NCBI GenBank assembly: GCA_030066985.1
Contig: JASJAN010000022.1
Coordinates: forward strand, 61,415 to 125,414
DNA: 64,000 nt
DNA from: Desulfobacterales bacterium
Lineage (GTDB): Bacteria; Desulfobacterota; Desulfobacteria; Desulfobacterales; JAHEIW01
Reading direction: 5' to 3'
This document shows positions 36,290 to 46,174 of this stretch, piece by piece. The notes beneath the pieces are model-generated. The model searched no databases and was not told the origin of the DNA. It saw nothing but the letters and a program-made list of their open reading frames with translations. Positions within the stretch are counted from its first letter, which is position 1; each line of letters starts with the position of its first letter. The position numbers were made by a program, and so were the translations under genes.

Positions 36290-38152
36290 ATGAAAAATCA
36301 AACATCACCATATGAATCACCACCTGAGCTGATGGACAAACTTGCCCGCACCGCTCATGAACCCGGTGTGTATTTGCTGAAAGATAACCAAGGAGCCATT
36401 ATCTACATCGGCAAAGCACGTGACCTGAGAAAGCGCCTGGCAGCCTATTTTAAGAACAAAGGCCCTATTGATATGAAAACCGGGGTGCTGGTCAAAAAAG
36501 TTGCTGATATTGAGACCATCCTTACCGGCAATGAGAAAGAGGCCTTAATTTTGGAATCCAATTTGATCAAGCGCCACCGGCCTCGATACAACGTGGTGCT
36601 CAAGGACGACAAACGCTATCCCTCTTTGCGACTGGATTTAAAGGAAGACTATCCCAGTTTCACCATTGTGCGTAAAATCGGGCAGGATGATGCCAGCTAT
36701 TTTGGACCGTTTGCTTCCGCCCATGCTGTTCGCGAGACCCTTAAAACCATCAACAAAACCTTTAAGCTGCGAAAATGCCGTGCCAAGGATTTTAAAACCC
36801 GGACACGACCCTGCCTGCATTGTCAAATGGAAGGTTGTCTGGCGCCATGCTGTCTGGATGTCGACCCCCGCGTCTACCGGGAACAGGTCAATGAGGCCAT
36901 TATGTTTCTTAATGGTCGCACCAAAGATTTGATCGCCAGAATCAAAAAGCAAATGGACACCGCTGCCCGCGTCCAGGAGTTTGAAAAAGCGGCACGCCTC
37001 AGGGACAAAATATTTTCACTGCAGCGCACGATTGAAAAGCAAATTGCGGTCACCACCGATTTTGAAGATAGAGATGTTTTTGCGATTGTGCGATCAGACG
37101 GTCATACACTGGTGATGGTGTTCAATGTTGTCGGCGGATTTCTAAAAGGGACACGCCATTTCAGCTTTGAAGAAACCATCTCAACTGATGCCGAAGCCAT
37201 GGGCATGTTTATCCGGCAATATTATGATAAAACCCGTTTGCTGCCGGCAGAAATCCTGGTCTCACTGGAAATGCAGGATGCCCGGCTAATTGAAGCATGG
37301 TTTAAATCCGAAAAGAACAAGAAAGTAAAAATCCTAAATCCCAAAAGAGGGGAGAAAGCCAAACTGCTGGCGATGGCCATGCGCAATGCCGAAAATGAGC
37401 TCAAAGGCTTGTTAGCTGCCCGCAGAAGTGAAATGGAACTGCTGCAGCGCCTGCAAACAAAGCTTAAGTTGTCCCGTCTGCCCTTACGTATCGAGTGTTT
37501 TGACAATTCCAATATTTCCGGACGCCAGCCGGTTGCCAGCATGGTGGTTTTTGAAAAAGGCAAACCTCAAAAATCCGCCTACCGCAAATTTAAGATTAAA
37601 GCGGTTCCCATGCAGGATGACTATGCCTACATGGTTGAAGTTTTAGGGCGGCGACTAGGAAAATTGAATTCACAGCGCCCATCTGAGATGCGTCCGGATC
37701 TGCTGATGGTGGACGGGGGCAGGGGGCAGTTGAGCGTTGCACTGGCAGTTATTAAGGAGCTGAATCTCGAAGACCAGTTCGAGGTAATTGCGATCGCTAA
37801 AAAAGATGAAAAAAAAGGTCAAACACAGGATAAGATATTTAAACCGGGTCGCACCAACCCCATCGCCATTGGCAAAGATACAGATTTACTTCTTTTCTTA
37901 CAGCGTATCAGAGACGAGGCGCATCGCTTTGCTATTTCCTTTCACCGCAGAAGCAGGACTAAAGCTGCTTTACATTCAGAACTCGATTCCATTCCAGGTG
38001 TCGGCAAAAAGAGAAAAGCCATTTTGCTGAAGCACTTCAAAAGTATAAAAAAAATCCGGGAAGCCGGCATCGATCAACTCAATGCGCTTCCCGGAATCCC
38101 TTCTTCAACCGCTGAAGCGATCCAGCAATACTTCAAGCTCAAATCTGGATAG
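36290..38152 (+). CDS. uvrC: UvrABC excinuclease subunit C
   Basis: The 620-residue length is normal. The N-terminal GIY-YIG nuclease (GVYLLKDNQGAIIYIGKARD) makes the 3' cut. Four cysteines in KCRAKDF, RPCLHC and EGCLAPCC match the iron-sulfur-type cluster reported for UvrC. A UVR domain (VQEFEKAARLRDKIFSL), the RNase H-like nuclease (RIECFDNSNISGRQPVASMV, later MVDGGRGQLSVA) and a C-terminal double helix-hairpin-helix (IPGVGKKRKAILLKHF, LNALPGIPSS) follow. It pairs with UvrB at the preceding gene. Confidence 0.97.
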   Translation: MKNQTSPYESPPELMDKLARTAHEPGVYLLKDNQGAIIYIGKARDLRKRLAAYFKNKGPIDMKTGVLVKKVADIETILTGNEKEALILESNLIKRHRPRYNVVLKDDKRYPSLRLDLKEDYPSFTIVRKIGQDDASYFGPFASAHAVRETLKTINKTFKLRKCRAKDFKTRTRPCLHCQMEGCLAPCCLDVDPRVYREQVNEAIMFLNGRTKDLIARIKKQMDTAARVQEFEKAARLRDKIFSLQRTIEKQIAVTTDFEDRDVFAIVRSDGHTLVMVFNVVGGFLKGTRHFSFEETISTDAEAMGMFIRQYYDKTRLLPAEILVSLEMQDARLIEAWFKSEKNKKVKILNPKRGEKAKLLAMAMRNAENELKGLLAARRSEMELLQRLQTKLKLSRLPLRIECFDNSNISGRQPVASMVVFEKGKPQKSAYRKFKIKAVPMQDDYAYMVEVLGRRLGKLNSQRPSEMRPDLLMVDGGRGQLSVALAVIKELNLEDQFEVIAIAKKDEKKGQTQDKIFKPGRTNPIAIGKDTDLLLFLQRIRDEAHRFAISFHRRSRTKAALHSELDSIPGVGKKRKAILLKHFKSIKKIREAGIDQLNALPGIPSSTAEAIQQYFKLKSG

Positions 38153-38185
38153 GTGTCAGGCTCTATAGTTCCGCCGTTGGCGGTT

Positions 38186-38227
38186 CAGGTGTCAGGTTTC
38201 AGGGAAGATTAGAAGGACTGACACCTG
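38186..38227. repeat. CAGGTGTCAG-family inverted repeat between uvrC and mdh
   Basis: CAGGTGTCAG (38186-38195) pairs with CTGACACCTG (38218-38227) over a 22-base loop. A smaller CCGCC-GTT-GGCGG hairpin lies just before it, and GAAACCTGAAACC follows. The site sits between convergent genes and could end both transcripts. Confidence 0.85.
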
Positions 38228-38255
38228 ACACCCGAAACCTGAAACCTTGTGCGTG

Positions 38256-39227
<972 letters not shown>

Positions 39228-39326
39228 CTAAAAATGTTAAGACGTGCTTTTTGCCGAATTTGTTAAAGAAAAAGATGTTGCAACATAAATCTGTTGGTTG
39301 TCAATAGATTTATCACTTCACAATTG

Positions 39327-39354
39327 TTGACAGAAAGCACAAAAATAGGATAAA
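39327..39354 (+). promoter_or_regulatory. Possible sigma-70 promoter for the MglA-like gene
   Basis: TTGACA (39327-39332), a 16-base spacer and GATAAA (39349-39354). The -35 matches consensus; the -10 matches four of six positions. It would give a leader of about 190 bases. Confidence 0.4.
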
Positions 39355-39421
39355 TTATTACTACTTAAAGCAGTTTTGGGCTTTTTTGGGTTGACAAAAT
39401 AGCCATTGATAGGAGAAGCAT

Positions 39422-39469
39422 ATGATTCCGGTGCCAACCGAATTCCAACTGGGATTTGGATTTGGCTAA
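39422..39469 (+). CDS. Possible 15-residue leader peptide
   Basis: ATG at 39422 with AGGAG eight bases upstream opens a 15-codon frame (MIPVPTEFQLGFGFG) that ends in TAA at 39469. The strong ribosome-binding site, and its position after the predicted promoter and before the MglA-like gene, suggest a translated leader. It may be chance. Confidence 0.3.
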   Translation: MIPVPTEFQLGFGFG

Positions 39470-39547
39470 ATAGTTTATTTCTAAAGAAAATGCGATTCTG
39501 CTCCGATAGTAGCATCAGAGAAAATCGATATTTTTAAGAAAGCGTTT

Positions 39548-40153
39548 ATGGCTGTTGTTAATCTAAAAAAGAGACAAATTGAATGCAAAATCGTCTACTA
39601 TGGACCAGGACGATGCGGTAAAACCACCAATCTGGAATATATCCACAAGAGCTTCAAAAAACAAGTCATGGGGGAAATGGTTTCCATCAACACCGATGGT
39701 GATCGCACCTTGTTTTTTGATTTTTTACCACTAAACTTGGGAAAAGTAAGAGGTTGCGACCTGCGTGTCCAGCTTTATACCGTTCCGGGACAGGTGCGAT
39801 ACAGTTCTACACGCAAGCTGGTCCTAAGGGGCGCTGACGGGGTTATTTTTGTAGCCGATTCCCTTGAAGTCAGGCGTGAAAAAAATATGTTATCGCTGAA
39901 AGATCTGCAAGCCAACCTCCAAGATTATGGTGTTAGCATTTTTAAAGTGCCGCTGGTTATGCAGTTTAACAAAAGAGATCTTACTGGTGAAAATATTTCG
40001 ATTATGGATTTGAAGAAAATGCAGCATGATCTCAATCGTCAATTGAAAGTGCCCGCTTTTCCGGGCAGTGCCCTAAAGGGGGATGGTGTCGGTAAAACAT
40101 TGCATGCCTGCATGAAACTAGTCATGCAATCCGTGCAAAGCGAACTGAGTTAG
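39548..40153 (+). CDS. MglA-like small GTPase
   Basis: The protein has 201 residues. G1 is YYGPGRCGKTTNLE (about 18-30), G3 is TVPGQVRYSSTRKL with Pro where Ras has Ala and no DxxG Asp (as in MglA), and G4 is FNKRDL. MglA-family proteins switch polarity and surface motility in Myxococcus. The usual partner GAP, MglB (roadblock fold), is not adjacent. Instead a DUF4388/cNMP-binding-like gene and a PilZ gene follow. A terminator lies 65 bases after the stop, so those are separate transcripts. Confidence 0.9.
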   Translation: MAVVNLKKRQIECKIVYYGPGRCGKTTNLEYIHKSFKKQVMGEMVSINTDGDRTLFFDFLPLNLGKVRGCDLRVQLYTVPGQVRYSSTRKLVLRGADGVIFVADSLEVRREKNMLSLKDLQANLQDYGVSIFKVPLVMQFNKRDLTGENISIMDLKKMQHDLNRQLKVPAFPGSALKGDGVGKTLHACMKLVMQSVQSELS

Positions 40154-40217
40154 CCGCATATTGATCATCGCATTCTCAATGGCCGCAAAAAATTGATCTG
40201 TTATGTAACCTATTAAT

Positions 40218-40242
40218 AAAACACGAAATTTATTCGTGTTTT
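40218..40242 (+). terminator. Terminator after the MglA-like gene
   Basis: AAAACACGAA (40218-40227) pairs perfectly with TTCGTGTTTT (40233-40242) around a five-base loop, and AATATTTTT follows. Confidence 0.8.
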
Positions 40243-40363
40243 AATATTTTTAACCCCAGATATATGTTTTATTTTTCTACACAAGGCGTTTTTATGATAC
40301 AATTCAACAGATAACAGAAGATCCGCGTCTGTTGTCCCGCATTACGAACTAGACCACTTGAAT

Positions 40364-41533
40364 ATGAATAATTCTGTGTCGTTATCAGGAAGCCTGGATT
40401 TTTTAAATTTAGGTGAATTGCTAAACCTGCTCGGCAGCAACGGCAGCTCCGGTGTGCTGCGTATTAAAAGCAGTTTTAAATCGGAGGCCGGACTGGTATA
40501 TCTGGACAAGGGAAATCCGATAGATGCTGCCAACGGGTCTTTGTTAGGTTTGGATGCGATCTTTTCGTTGTTCGGCTGGACTGAGGGTGAATTTGAATTT
40601 GTTCAAGAGGAACCCAACTGTCAAAAGACCATCACAAAAAGCCGGATGGAAATTATCCTGGATGGGCTGCGCTTGCTGGATGAGGGCAAAATCGAAAAAA
40701 TCGGCCCGACGACTACTGCCCAAACCGAGGATACAAAAACGACTGTTTCCGGCAAAGTTCCCCTCATCAAAGGGCCCCTGGTTGATTATTCCTATGTCGT
40801 GGATGAAGAGGGATTTTATGATGGAGATGAGATTGTCCAGGAGGGAAACCATGGTGACTGGATATGGGTCATTTTAGAGGGAATGGCAGAAATCAGCAAA
40901 ACGGCGAAAAACGGTTCGATTGACATATTGAGAATCGGAGATGGTGCTTTTTTAGGGAGCGTAGCTGCCCTGATTTCCGGCGGCAGGGTGCGCACGGCAA
41001 CCGTCAAAGCAGTGGGCAACGTGCAGTTGGGTATGTTAGATTCACAATTGCTGGCCAACGAACTGGCCAATGTATCGACTGATTTTAAGAACATACTAAA
41101 CAGCGTAGATTCCCGTCTGAAACAGGTGGTTGAAATGGCTGTCAATATAAAAAATAATGAGCACAACCCTGAAAGCTATATCAAGGGCAAAAAACAGCTG
41201 ATTAAACAGGGCCAGGATGAAGACCGTTTATTTAGCATTAAAGACGGGGAAGTGGTTATTGCGCGCCAAATTGATAATGGATATGTGCCGCTTGCAAAGC
41301 TGAAGAAGGGAGATTTTTTCGGACGCATACCGTTTTTGGACATGGGCCATGAGCCCTATTCTGCAGCTGTATTTTCATCGGACAACCTGAAATTAGGGGC
41401 CGTTGATTCAAAGAAACTGGAATCTGAACATCAAGGATTATCGTCAACACTGAAAAATATTATTGAACATCTCGCAACTTCTGTATCGGTTAGCACACTG
41501 GTCACCTGCGACTTTCAAAAGGAGAATTCGTAA
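40364..41533 (+). CDS. DUF4388 protein with two cyclic-nucleotide-binding-like domains
   Basis: The protein has 389 residues from the ATG at 40364; a TTG at 40358 is also possible. Residues 1 to about 105 are a DUF4388 domain (VSLSGSLDFLNLGELLNLLG). Residues of about 145-255 form a cNMP-binding-type beta roll (YDGDEIVQEGNHGDWIWVIL, LRIGDGAFLGSVAALI), and about 265-375 form a second (IKKQGQDEDRLFSIKDGEVV-like, KLKKGDFFGRIPFLDMG). The phosphate-binding Arg/Glu motif is incomplete in both, so ligand binding is uncertain. The PilZ gene follows 47 bases downstream. Confidence 0.78.
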   Translation: MNNSVSLSGSLDFLNLGELLNLLGSNGSSGVLRIKSSFKSEAGLVYLDKGNPIDAANGSLLGLDAIFSLFGWTEGEFEFVQEEPNCQKTITKSRMEIILDGLRLLDEGKIEKIGPTTTAQTEDTKTTVSGKVPLIKGPLVDYSYVVDEEGFYDGDEIVQEGNHGDWIWVILEGMAEISKTAKNGSIDILRIGDGAFLGSVAALISGGRVRTATVKAVGNVQLGMLDSQLLANELANVSTDFKNILNSVDSRLKQVVEMAVNIKNNEHNPESYIKGKKQLIKQGQDEDRLFSIKDGEVVIARQIDNGYVPLAKLKKGDFFGRIPFLDMGHEPYSAAVFSSDNLKLGAVDSKKLESEHQGLSSTLKNIIEHLATSVSVSTLVTCDFQKENS

Positions 41534-41580
41534 CATACAATATCCATTAACTGAAAACATATAACCCACAAGTGAGAATT

Positions 41581-41928
41581 ATGGCCACACAAGAAAAAAG
41601 AAAACACGCTCGAATCGACTCCTTGAATCTTTCTTATTTCTGCCTGGATGAAAACAATCAAATTGTCAAGCAGGGAATGGGACGGACACTTAATGTGTCG
41701 GAATCCGGTATGTTGCTGGAAACCCACTACCCGATAGATGAAAAGCATACCATCAAGCTGACGCTTGGATTGGAGGAGGAACTGATTGAGATCTCCGGTC
41801 GCCCGGTGCATAGCCGTACCAATGATGACAATAAATATGAAGTCGGGATAGAATTTCTGCAGATTAATGACAAGACGCGTGCCGTCCTCAAACAATTTAT
41901 TACCGCTTTTAAAGTCAAAAAGTCATAG
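41581..41928 (+). CDS. PilZ-domain protein
   Basis: The protein has 115 residues from the ATG at 41581. The c-di-GMP-binding motifs are RKHARID (RxxxR-type) near the N-terminus and NVSESGM (the D/NxSxxG motif). It is a single-domain cytoplasmic c-di-GMP receptor of the PilZ type. With the preceding DUF4388/cNMP-like gene it likely forms an operon. A link to motility, secretion or polysaccharide output is usual for the family but not shown here. Confidence 0.88.
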   Translation: MATQEKRKHARIDSLNLSYFCLDENNQIVKQGMGRTLNVSESGMLLETHYPIDEKHTIKLTLGLEEELIEISGRPVHSRTNDDNKYEVGIEFLQINDKTRAVLKQFITAFKVKKS

Positions 41929-42265
41929 GGGGACCTTAAAAAAATTAACGAAATTGCTCCCAGCCCCTTGACCTTCATCCCAGAATACCCCATATAAATA
42001 CTTCAACGCTGCGGTTGTGTGTACCCTTTTACGCAAAAATCAGACAAGCGGCGTGTTTGTTCCATCGATCGCTAAAACCTTATCAGAGGCGATGATTCTG
42101 ATGCGTCTCGACTTGATTCTATTTTAAAGAATGATGCTTTCTGGCGGCGCTCCTGAAGCCGCTTGGATGCCCCAGACAGAATGGGTTTATAGCAACGTGC
42201 TAAAAAATTTAGGTTCTGGGCGCAACATACCTTATTAAACATTTTGGGACAGAGGAGTGAAAACT
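41929..42265. other. Spacer between the PilZ gene and purC
   Basis: This spacer of about 337 bases has no obvious hairpin, promoter or RNA. I looked for a purine or THF riboswitch upstream of purC and do not see one that I can support. GAGGAG lies just before the purC start. Confidence 0.4.
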
Positions 42266-43162
42266 ATGATGAAACCTGTCAGTCAAACCGAATTTCCAGA
42301 ATTAAATTTACTCAAACGCGGCAAGGTCCGGGACGTTTACGATTTGGATGAGTATCTGCTAATGGTGGCCACAGACCGCATATCGGCATTTGATGTGGTC
42401 ATGCCAGATCCGGTTCCCGACAAGGGCACTATTTTGACACAGATTTCATTTTTCTGGTTTGATATTATGCAACCGCTAGTTGAAAACCATGTAATTGCCA
42501 AAGACGTCGATCAGTATCCGTCGGTCTGCCAGCCGTATGCAGATGTTTTAAAGGGTCGCAGCATGCTGGTCAAAAAGGCTCAGCCACTGCCCATTGAATG
42601 TATCGTGCGCGGTTATATTTCAGGATCCGGCTGGAAAGAGTACGGTAACACCGGCGCTGTTTGCGGCATTCAATTGCCGGAGGGATTGAAGGAATCCCAA
42701 CAATTGCCAGAGCCCATTTTTACGCCATCGACCAAAGCCGAGCTTGGCGAACATGACATCAATATCGATTTTAACGAAGCCGCCCGTATTATCGGTCAAA
42801 CCCAGGCTGAAAAAATCAGGGACCTGAGTCTGGCTATTTATCAAAAAGGCGCTGACTTGGCCGATGAGCGCGGTATCATTATTGCGGACACAAAATTTGA
42901 ATTTGGACAGATCGATGATGAGATCATTCTGATCGATGAAATATTAACACCGGATTCATCGCGATTCTGGCCAAAAGAGAGCTACAGCCCGGGAGGAGCT
43001 CAAAAAAGCTATGATAAACAATATGTGCGGGACTATCTGAATACATTAGACTGGGATAAAAAAGCGCCCGGTCCCTCTCTGCCCGAAACGGTTGTGGCGC
43101 AAACGCGGCAAAAATATTTAGATGCCTTACAGCAGTTGACCGGCAGCAGTCATGGGCTCTAA
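42266..43162 (+). CDS. purC: Phosphoribosylaminoimidazole-succinocarboxamide synthase
   Basis: The protein has 298 residues from the ATG at 42266, eight bases after GAGGAG; a GTG at 42257 is inside that site. Family signatures are [57 protein letters not shown] and [15 protein letters not shown]. It makes SAICAR in purine synthesis. Its last 11 bases overlap the ParB-like gene, so they are translationally coupled. No other purine gene is nearby apart from guaA 40 kb away. Confidence 0.97.
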   Translation: MMKPVSQTEFPELNLLKRGKVRDVYDLDEYLLMVATDRISAFDVVMPDPVPDKGTILTQISFFWFDIMQPLVENHVIAKDVDQYPSVCQPYADVLKGRSMLVKKAQPLPIECIVRGYISGSGWKEYGNTGAVCGIQLPEGLKESQQLPEPIFTPSTKAELGEHDINIDFNEAARIIGQTQAEKIRDLSLAIYQKGADLADERGIIIADTKFEFGQIDDEIILIDEILTPDSSRFWPKESYSPGGAQKSYDKQYVRDYLNTLDWDKKAPGPSLPETVVAQTRQKYLDALQQLTGSSHGL

Positions 43163-44162
43163 AGCCTCTGAGGATCCACACAGACCTGAAGCTATTTTGC
43201 CGGATCTGGTGAAGCAAATCGCTTCGATTTCACTCAGCAAGATTAATACAGAGGATGAAACCTATCGCATCACAACTCGCATAGGTTTCAACGACCTGCT
43301 GGCCACGATTGGGAAGCTTGGGTTACTGCATCCGCCTTGGTTAATTGAAACACCGTCCGGTTACGCCATTGTTTGCGGTTTCCGCCGAATCGCAGCATGC
43401 CGGCAACTCGGATGGCAATCGATGACCGCCAGTATTCTCAACGCCAGCGCCGATCGGTTTATCGTCGCCCAACTGGCCATTGCCGACAATGCCCTCCAGC
43501 GCCCTTTAAATCTGGTCGAAACGTCCAGGGCAATAAATCTGCTGATTGATGTATGCCCGAATCAACAGCAATTAAAAAAAGCCTTATCATCTCTGGGCTT
43601 GCCTACCAGTTCTGTTGCGTCATCAAAAATTCAGCAAGTTTGCCGCCTGCCGCTCCCGATCCAGAGCGGTATCCTGAACGATACCATCAACCTGTCGATG
43701 GCTCTGGAACTGGGCAAATTGGATTCGGCGGTTTCAGGCGACCTGGTCGAACTTTTTCAACAGCTCAAAATCGGATTGAACAGACAAAGAGAATTGCTGT
43801 TGCTAATGAGCGAAATTGCCAGCCTTGAAGATATTCCCATTCAGCAGCTGATCGCTGAGAAGCCATTACAGGATTTACTTCAAAACACGGACTTGGACCC
43901 CGCCGTTCAACGTCAGGGCATCCGATCTTATTTGCGAAAGAGAAGATATCCGACCATCACTGAAGCCCAGGCAAATTTTCAAAAACAGATGAGTCAACTT
44001 AAACTTGGCAAGCACATCCAGTTGTTGCCGCCAAGAGATTTTGAAGGCACCGAATATACCATGACCCTGCGTTTTAAAAATCAACAAGATCTCAGCGATC
44101 TTCAAAGAAGAATTGATAAAATACTCGAGCAACCCGCGCTGGGTAAAATTCTAAAGCGCTAA
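43152..44162 (+). CDS. ParB/sulfiredoxin-like domain protein
   Basis: The protein has 336 residues. Residues of about 20-100 match a ParB-type N-terminal domain: [33 protein letters not shown] and [18 protein letters not shown] (the GERR-like motif). A helical middle, about 100-250, may be a ParB-like helix-turn-helix; the C-terminal 80 residues are uncharacterised. It has no parA partner, so classical chromosome partitioning is unlikely. It overlaps purC by 11 bases and ends five bases before the SPL-like gene, suggesting a shared function with that radical SAM enzyme. Confidence 0.78.
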   Translation: MGSKASEDPHRPEAILPDLVKQIASISLSKINTEDETYRITTRIGFNDLLATIGKLGLLHPPWLIETPSGYAIVCGFRRIAACRQLGWQSMTASILNASADRFIVAQLAIADNALQRPLNLVETSRAINLLIDVCPNQQQLKKALSSLGLPTSSVASSKIQQVCRLPLPIQSGILNDTINLSMALELGKLDSAVSGDLVELFQQLKIGLNRQRELLLLMSEIASLEDIPIQQLIAEKPLQDLLQNTDLDPAVQRQGIRSYLRKRRYPTITEAQANFQKQMSQLKLGKHIQLLPPRDFEGTEYTMTLRFKNQQDLSDLQRRIDKILEQPALGKILKR

Positions 44163-44167
44163 ACCGC

Positions 44168-45271
44168 ATGCGAATATCAAAACTATTTATTGACCAGCAA
44201 GTGAGCGACCATCCTCTGACACGCTCTATCCAAGCCCGCTTGAAGGCGCCTGTTGAAATCGTTCAAAACGCACGACAGGTGCATGCGGCGGTTGCATCTG
44301 CGCCGGACCCAATACAAAGCGGAAAAGAAATCCTCTATTTGAGCCGCAATCAAGGCGCCTTTTTTAAACCGTGTCCCGGAACGCGTGATTACATCTGCTG
44401 TGATTACCAAATTTTGCATATTGGCACTTTCTGTCATATGGATTGTTCTTATTGTATTTTGCAGACGTATTTTCACCCGCCGATCTTGGAGTATTTTGTT
44501 AATCATGAAGATCTGCTGGCCGAATTGGATAAAATTTTGGCTCAAAAAAGGCTGCTGCGCATCGGTACCGGTGAATTTACCGATAGTTTAATCTGGTCAC
44601 TGTGGACCGACGTCACAAAATTGCTGATTGAACGTTTTGCCAAACAAGAGCATGCAGTTCTTGAACTTAAAACCAAAACCACTGCGATCGAACAATTACA
44701 GGATCTTGACCATCAGCGTAAAACCATTGCCGCCTGGTCTTTAAATACCCCTAAAATTATTCGTTCCGAAGAGCGCGGCACCACATCGCTTGCCGCCAGA
44801 CTGAAAGCAGCTGCCAGATGTGAAAAATGGGGATATCCTTTGGCATTTCATTTTGACCCCCTGATTCTATACGACGGCTGTGAAACAGCGTATACCCAGG
44901 TCATCGAACGGATCTTTTCTCAGATATCTGCTGAAAACATTGTGTGGATCAGCCTAGGAAGCCTCAGATTTGTCCCGTCGGTAAAGCCGGTCATTCAACA
45001 ACGCTTTCCGGATTCAAAAATCGTGTATGCCGAGTTCGTCAAAGGTACTGATGGAAAAATGCGCTACTTCAAACCCTTGCGAATTGATCTGTATCGCGAA
45101 ATAATCACATGCATTCGCGACTACGCGCCGGATGTTGCCGTCTATCTGTGCATGGAGGATGATGAGGTCTGGCAAAAGGCATTGGGTTTTATACCCGGTG
45201 ATGTCGGCGGTCTGCCGAATATGCTGGACAACAGTGCCGTGCGCCTGTGCAATCTCAAAGCCGGTGGGTAA
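44168..45271 (+). CDS. Spore-photoproduct-lyase-like radical SAM protein
   Basis: The protein has 367 residues. The radical SAM cysteines are C89, C93 and C96 in CHMDCSYC, nearly the same positions as C90/C94/C97 in B. subtilis SPL. ILQTYFHPP, WSLNTPKIIRSEERGTTSL and VYAEFVKGTDGKMRYF follow the SPL pattern. SPL repairs the spore photoproduct with C141 as hydrogen donor; the aligned stretch here is RIGTGEFTDS (131-140) with no Cys. A different substrate or donor is therefore likely. The organism shows no sporulation genes here. It lies five bases after the ParB-like gene. Confidence 0.85.
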   Translation: MRISKLFIDQQVSDHPLTRSIQARLKAPVEIVQNARQVHAAVASAPDPIQSGKEILYLSRNQGAFFKPCPGTRDYICCDYQILHIGTFCHMDCSYCILQTYFHPPILEYFVNHEDLLAELDKILAQKRLLRIGTGEFTDSLIWSLWTDVTKLLIERFAKQEHAVLELKTKTTAIEQLQDLDHQRKTIAAWSLNTPKIIRSEERGTTSLAARLKAAARCEKWGYPLAFHFDPLILYDGCETAYTQVIERIFSQISAENIVWISLGSLRFVPSVKPVIQQRFPDSKIVYAEFVKGTDGKMRYFKPLRIDLYREIITCIRDYAPDVAVYLCMEDDEVWQKALGFIPGDVGGLPNMLDNSAVRLCNLKAGG

Positions 45272-45305
45272 GTGTTGGGCCAGTTATCCGTGTTATAGCA
45301 TAACA

Positions 45306-45435
45306 GGGTTTCAGGTGTCAGGTGCCAGGGCATTGATGTCACATCGGAATACGACATCTTGCGGGGTTTGATTTAAACCCAAGGGCCTTAAAACACCCTT
45401 GTTGACTGTCATCTGATTACTGACACCTGAAACCC
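45306..45435. repeat. CAGGTGTCAG-family inverted repeat after the SPL-like gene
   Basis: GGGTTTCAGGTGTCAG (45306-45321) is the exact reverse complement of CTGACACCTGAAACCC (45420-45435). Further partial copies of TCAGGTG flank both arms. The loop of about 100 bases carries no gene. Confidence 0.9.
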
Positions 45436-45478
45436 GACACCTGAAACCTTTTATGTAAGCCAGAGGCCAGCGATCAAA

Positions 45479-46123
45479 ATGATGAGACCCTGTATGCGGC
45501 TGACATTGATATGCCTGCTTGTATTGTTGATGGAAACGGCGTGTACCGCCGACGGTGACCTGCGGGTAAAATGGGTTGTTGACGGTGATACGATTGTTTT
45601 GGCTGACGGAACGAAGGTGCGCTACATCGGTATTAATGCGCCTGAATTGGCGCGTGCCGATCATCTCGCTGAGCCTTACGGTGAAGAAGCCAAACGCTTC
45701 AATTCGCGGTTGGTAAAGCAAAAAAAAGTGCGTCTCGAACGCGGCGTCGAACCCAACGATCGTTTTAAAAGACAGCTCGCTTATGTTTTTCTGAAGGACG
45801 GCACTTTTGTCAACGCCGAAATGCTTTCACAGGGATACGCTTATCTGCTGTATATCCGGCCGAATGTAAAGTATCAAGACACTTTGCTCGCTGCGCAGCG
45901 ATCAGCGATGTCGGCCAAAAGAGGTGTCTGGCAAAACTGGCGAGAGCAAAAAGCCACTTATTTTGGCAACAAACGATCCCGTCGCTTTCACCTACCTACC
46001 TGCTCGTCAGGTCAGCGTATCAAATCAAAAAATCGAATTATCTTTGAAAAAAAATGGGATGCCTATTGGGAGGGGTATGCGCCGGCCGGGCGGTGTATGC
46101 CGGTGTTCACAATACCAAAGTAG
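45479..46123 (+). CDS. Secreted thermonuclease-like protein with Ada-type metal-binding tail
   Basis: The protein has 214 residues from the ATG at 45479 (45482 also possible). A hydrophobic signal of about 20 residues ends near C22 (LMETAC), which could be a lipobox, although Glu at -3 is unusual. The staphylococcal-nuclease fold spans about 28-155: VVDGDTIVL, IGINAPELA and the catalytic Arg region DRFKRQLAYVFL. The C-terminal part (160-207) has RRFHLPTCSSGQRI and C206, the Ada-type metal-binding repeat. It probably degrades DNA or RNA outside the cytoplasm. A hairpin follows. Confidence 0.82.
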   Translation: MMRPCMRLTLICLLVLLMETACTADGDLRVKWVVDGDTIVLADGTKVRYIGINAPELARADHLAEPYGEEAKRFNSRLVKQKKVRLERGVEPNDRFKRQLAYVFLKDGTFVNAEMLSQGYAYLLYIRPNVKYQDTLLAAQRSAMSAKRGVWQNWREQKATYFGNKRSRRFHLPTCSSGQRIKSKNRIIFEKKWDAYWEGYAPAGRCMPVFTIPK

Positions 46124-46125
46124 GT

Positions 46126-46158
46126 TTCAGGTGTTCCGCCTGCGGCGGAACACCTGAA
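46126..46158. repeat. Perfect 15-bp stem of the CAGGTGTTCCGCC family
   Basis: TTCAGGTGTTCCGCC (46126-46140) and GGCGGAACACCTGAA (46144-46158) pair exactly around the loop TGC. It lies directly between the convergent nuclease and EF-G-like genes, 3 bases after one stop codon and 16 from the other, so it is a good bidirectional terminator candidate. Confidence 0.93.
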
Positions 46159-46174
46159 CACAAACAGGATGATC

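Noticed and set aside
39391..39424. Second TTGACA upstream of the MglA-like gene
   Set aside because: No -10 lies 16-18 bases downstream; TATGAT is too far.
39318..39515. 65-residue minus-strand frame upstream of the MglA-like gene
   Set aside because: It runs opposite to the promoter and small ORF and shows no conserved features.
41929..42265. Purine-type riboswitch before purC
   Set aside because: I could not find the conserved core or a matching stem.
44168..45271. Radical SAM gene considered as EpmB/KamA partner of EF-P
   Set aside because: It is far from efp, and its Cys spacing and flanking motifs match SPL rather than lysine aminomutase.
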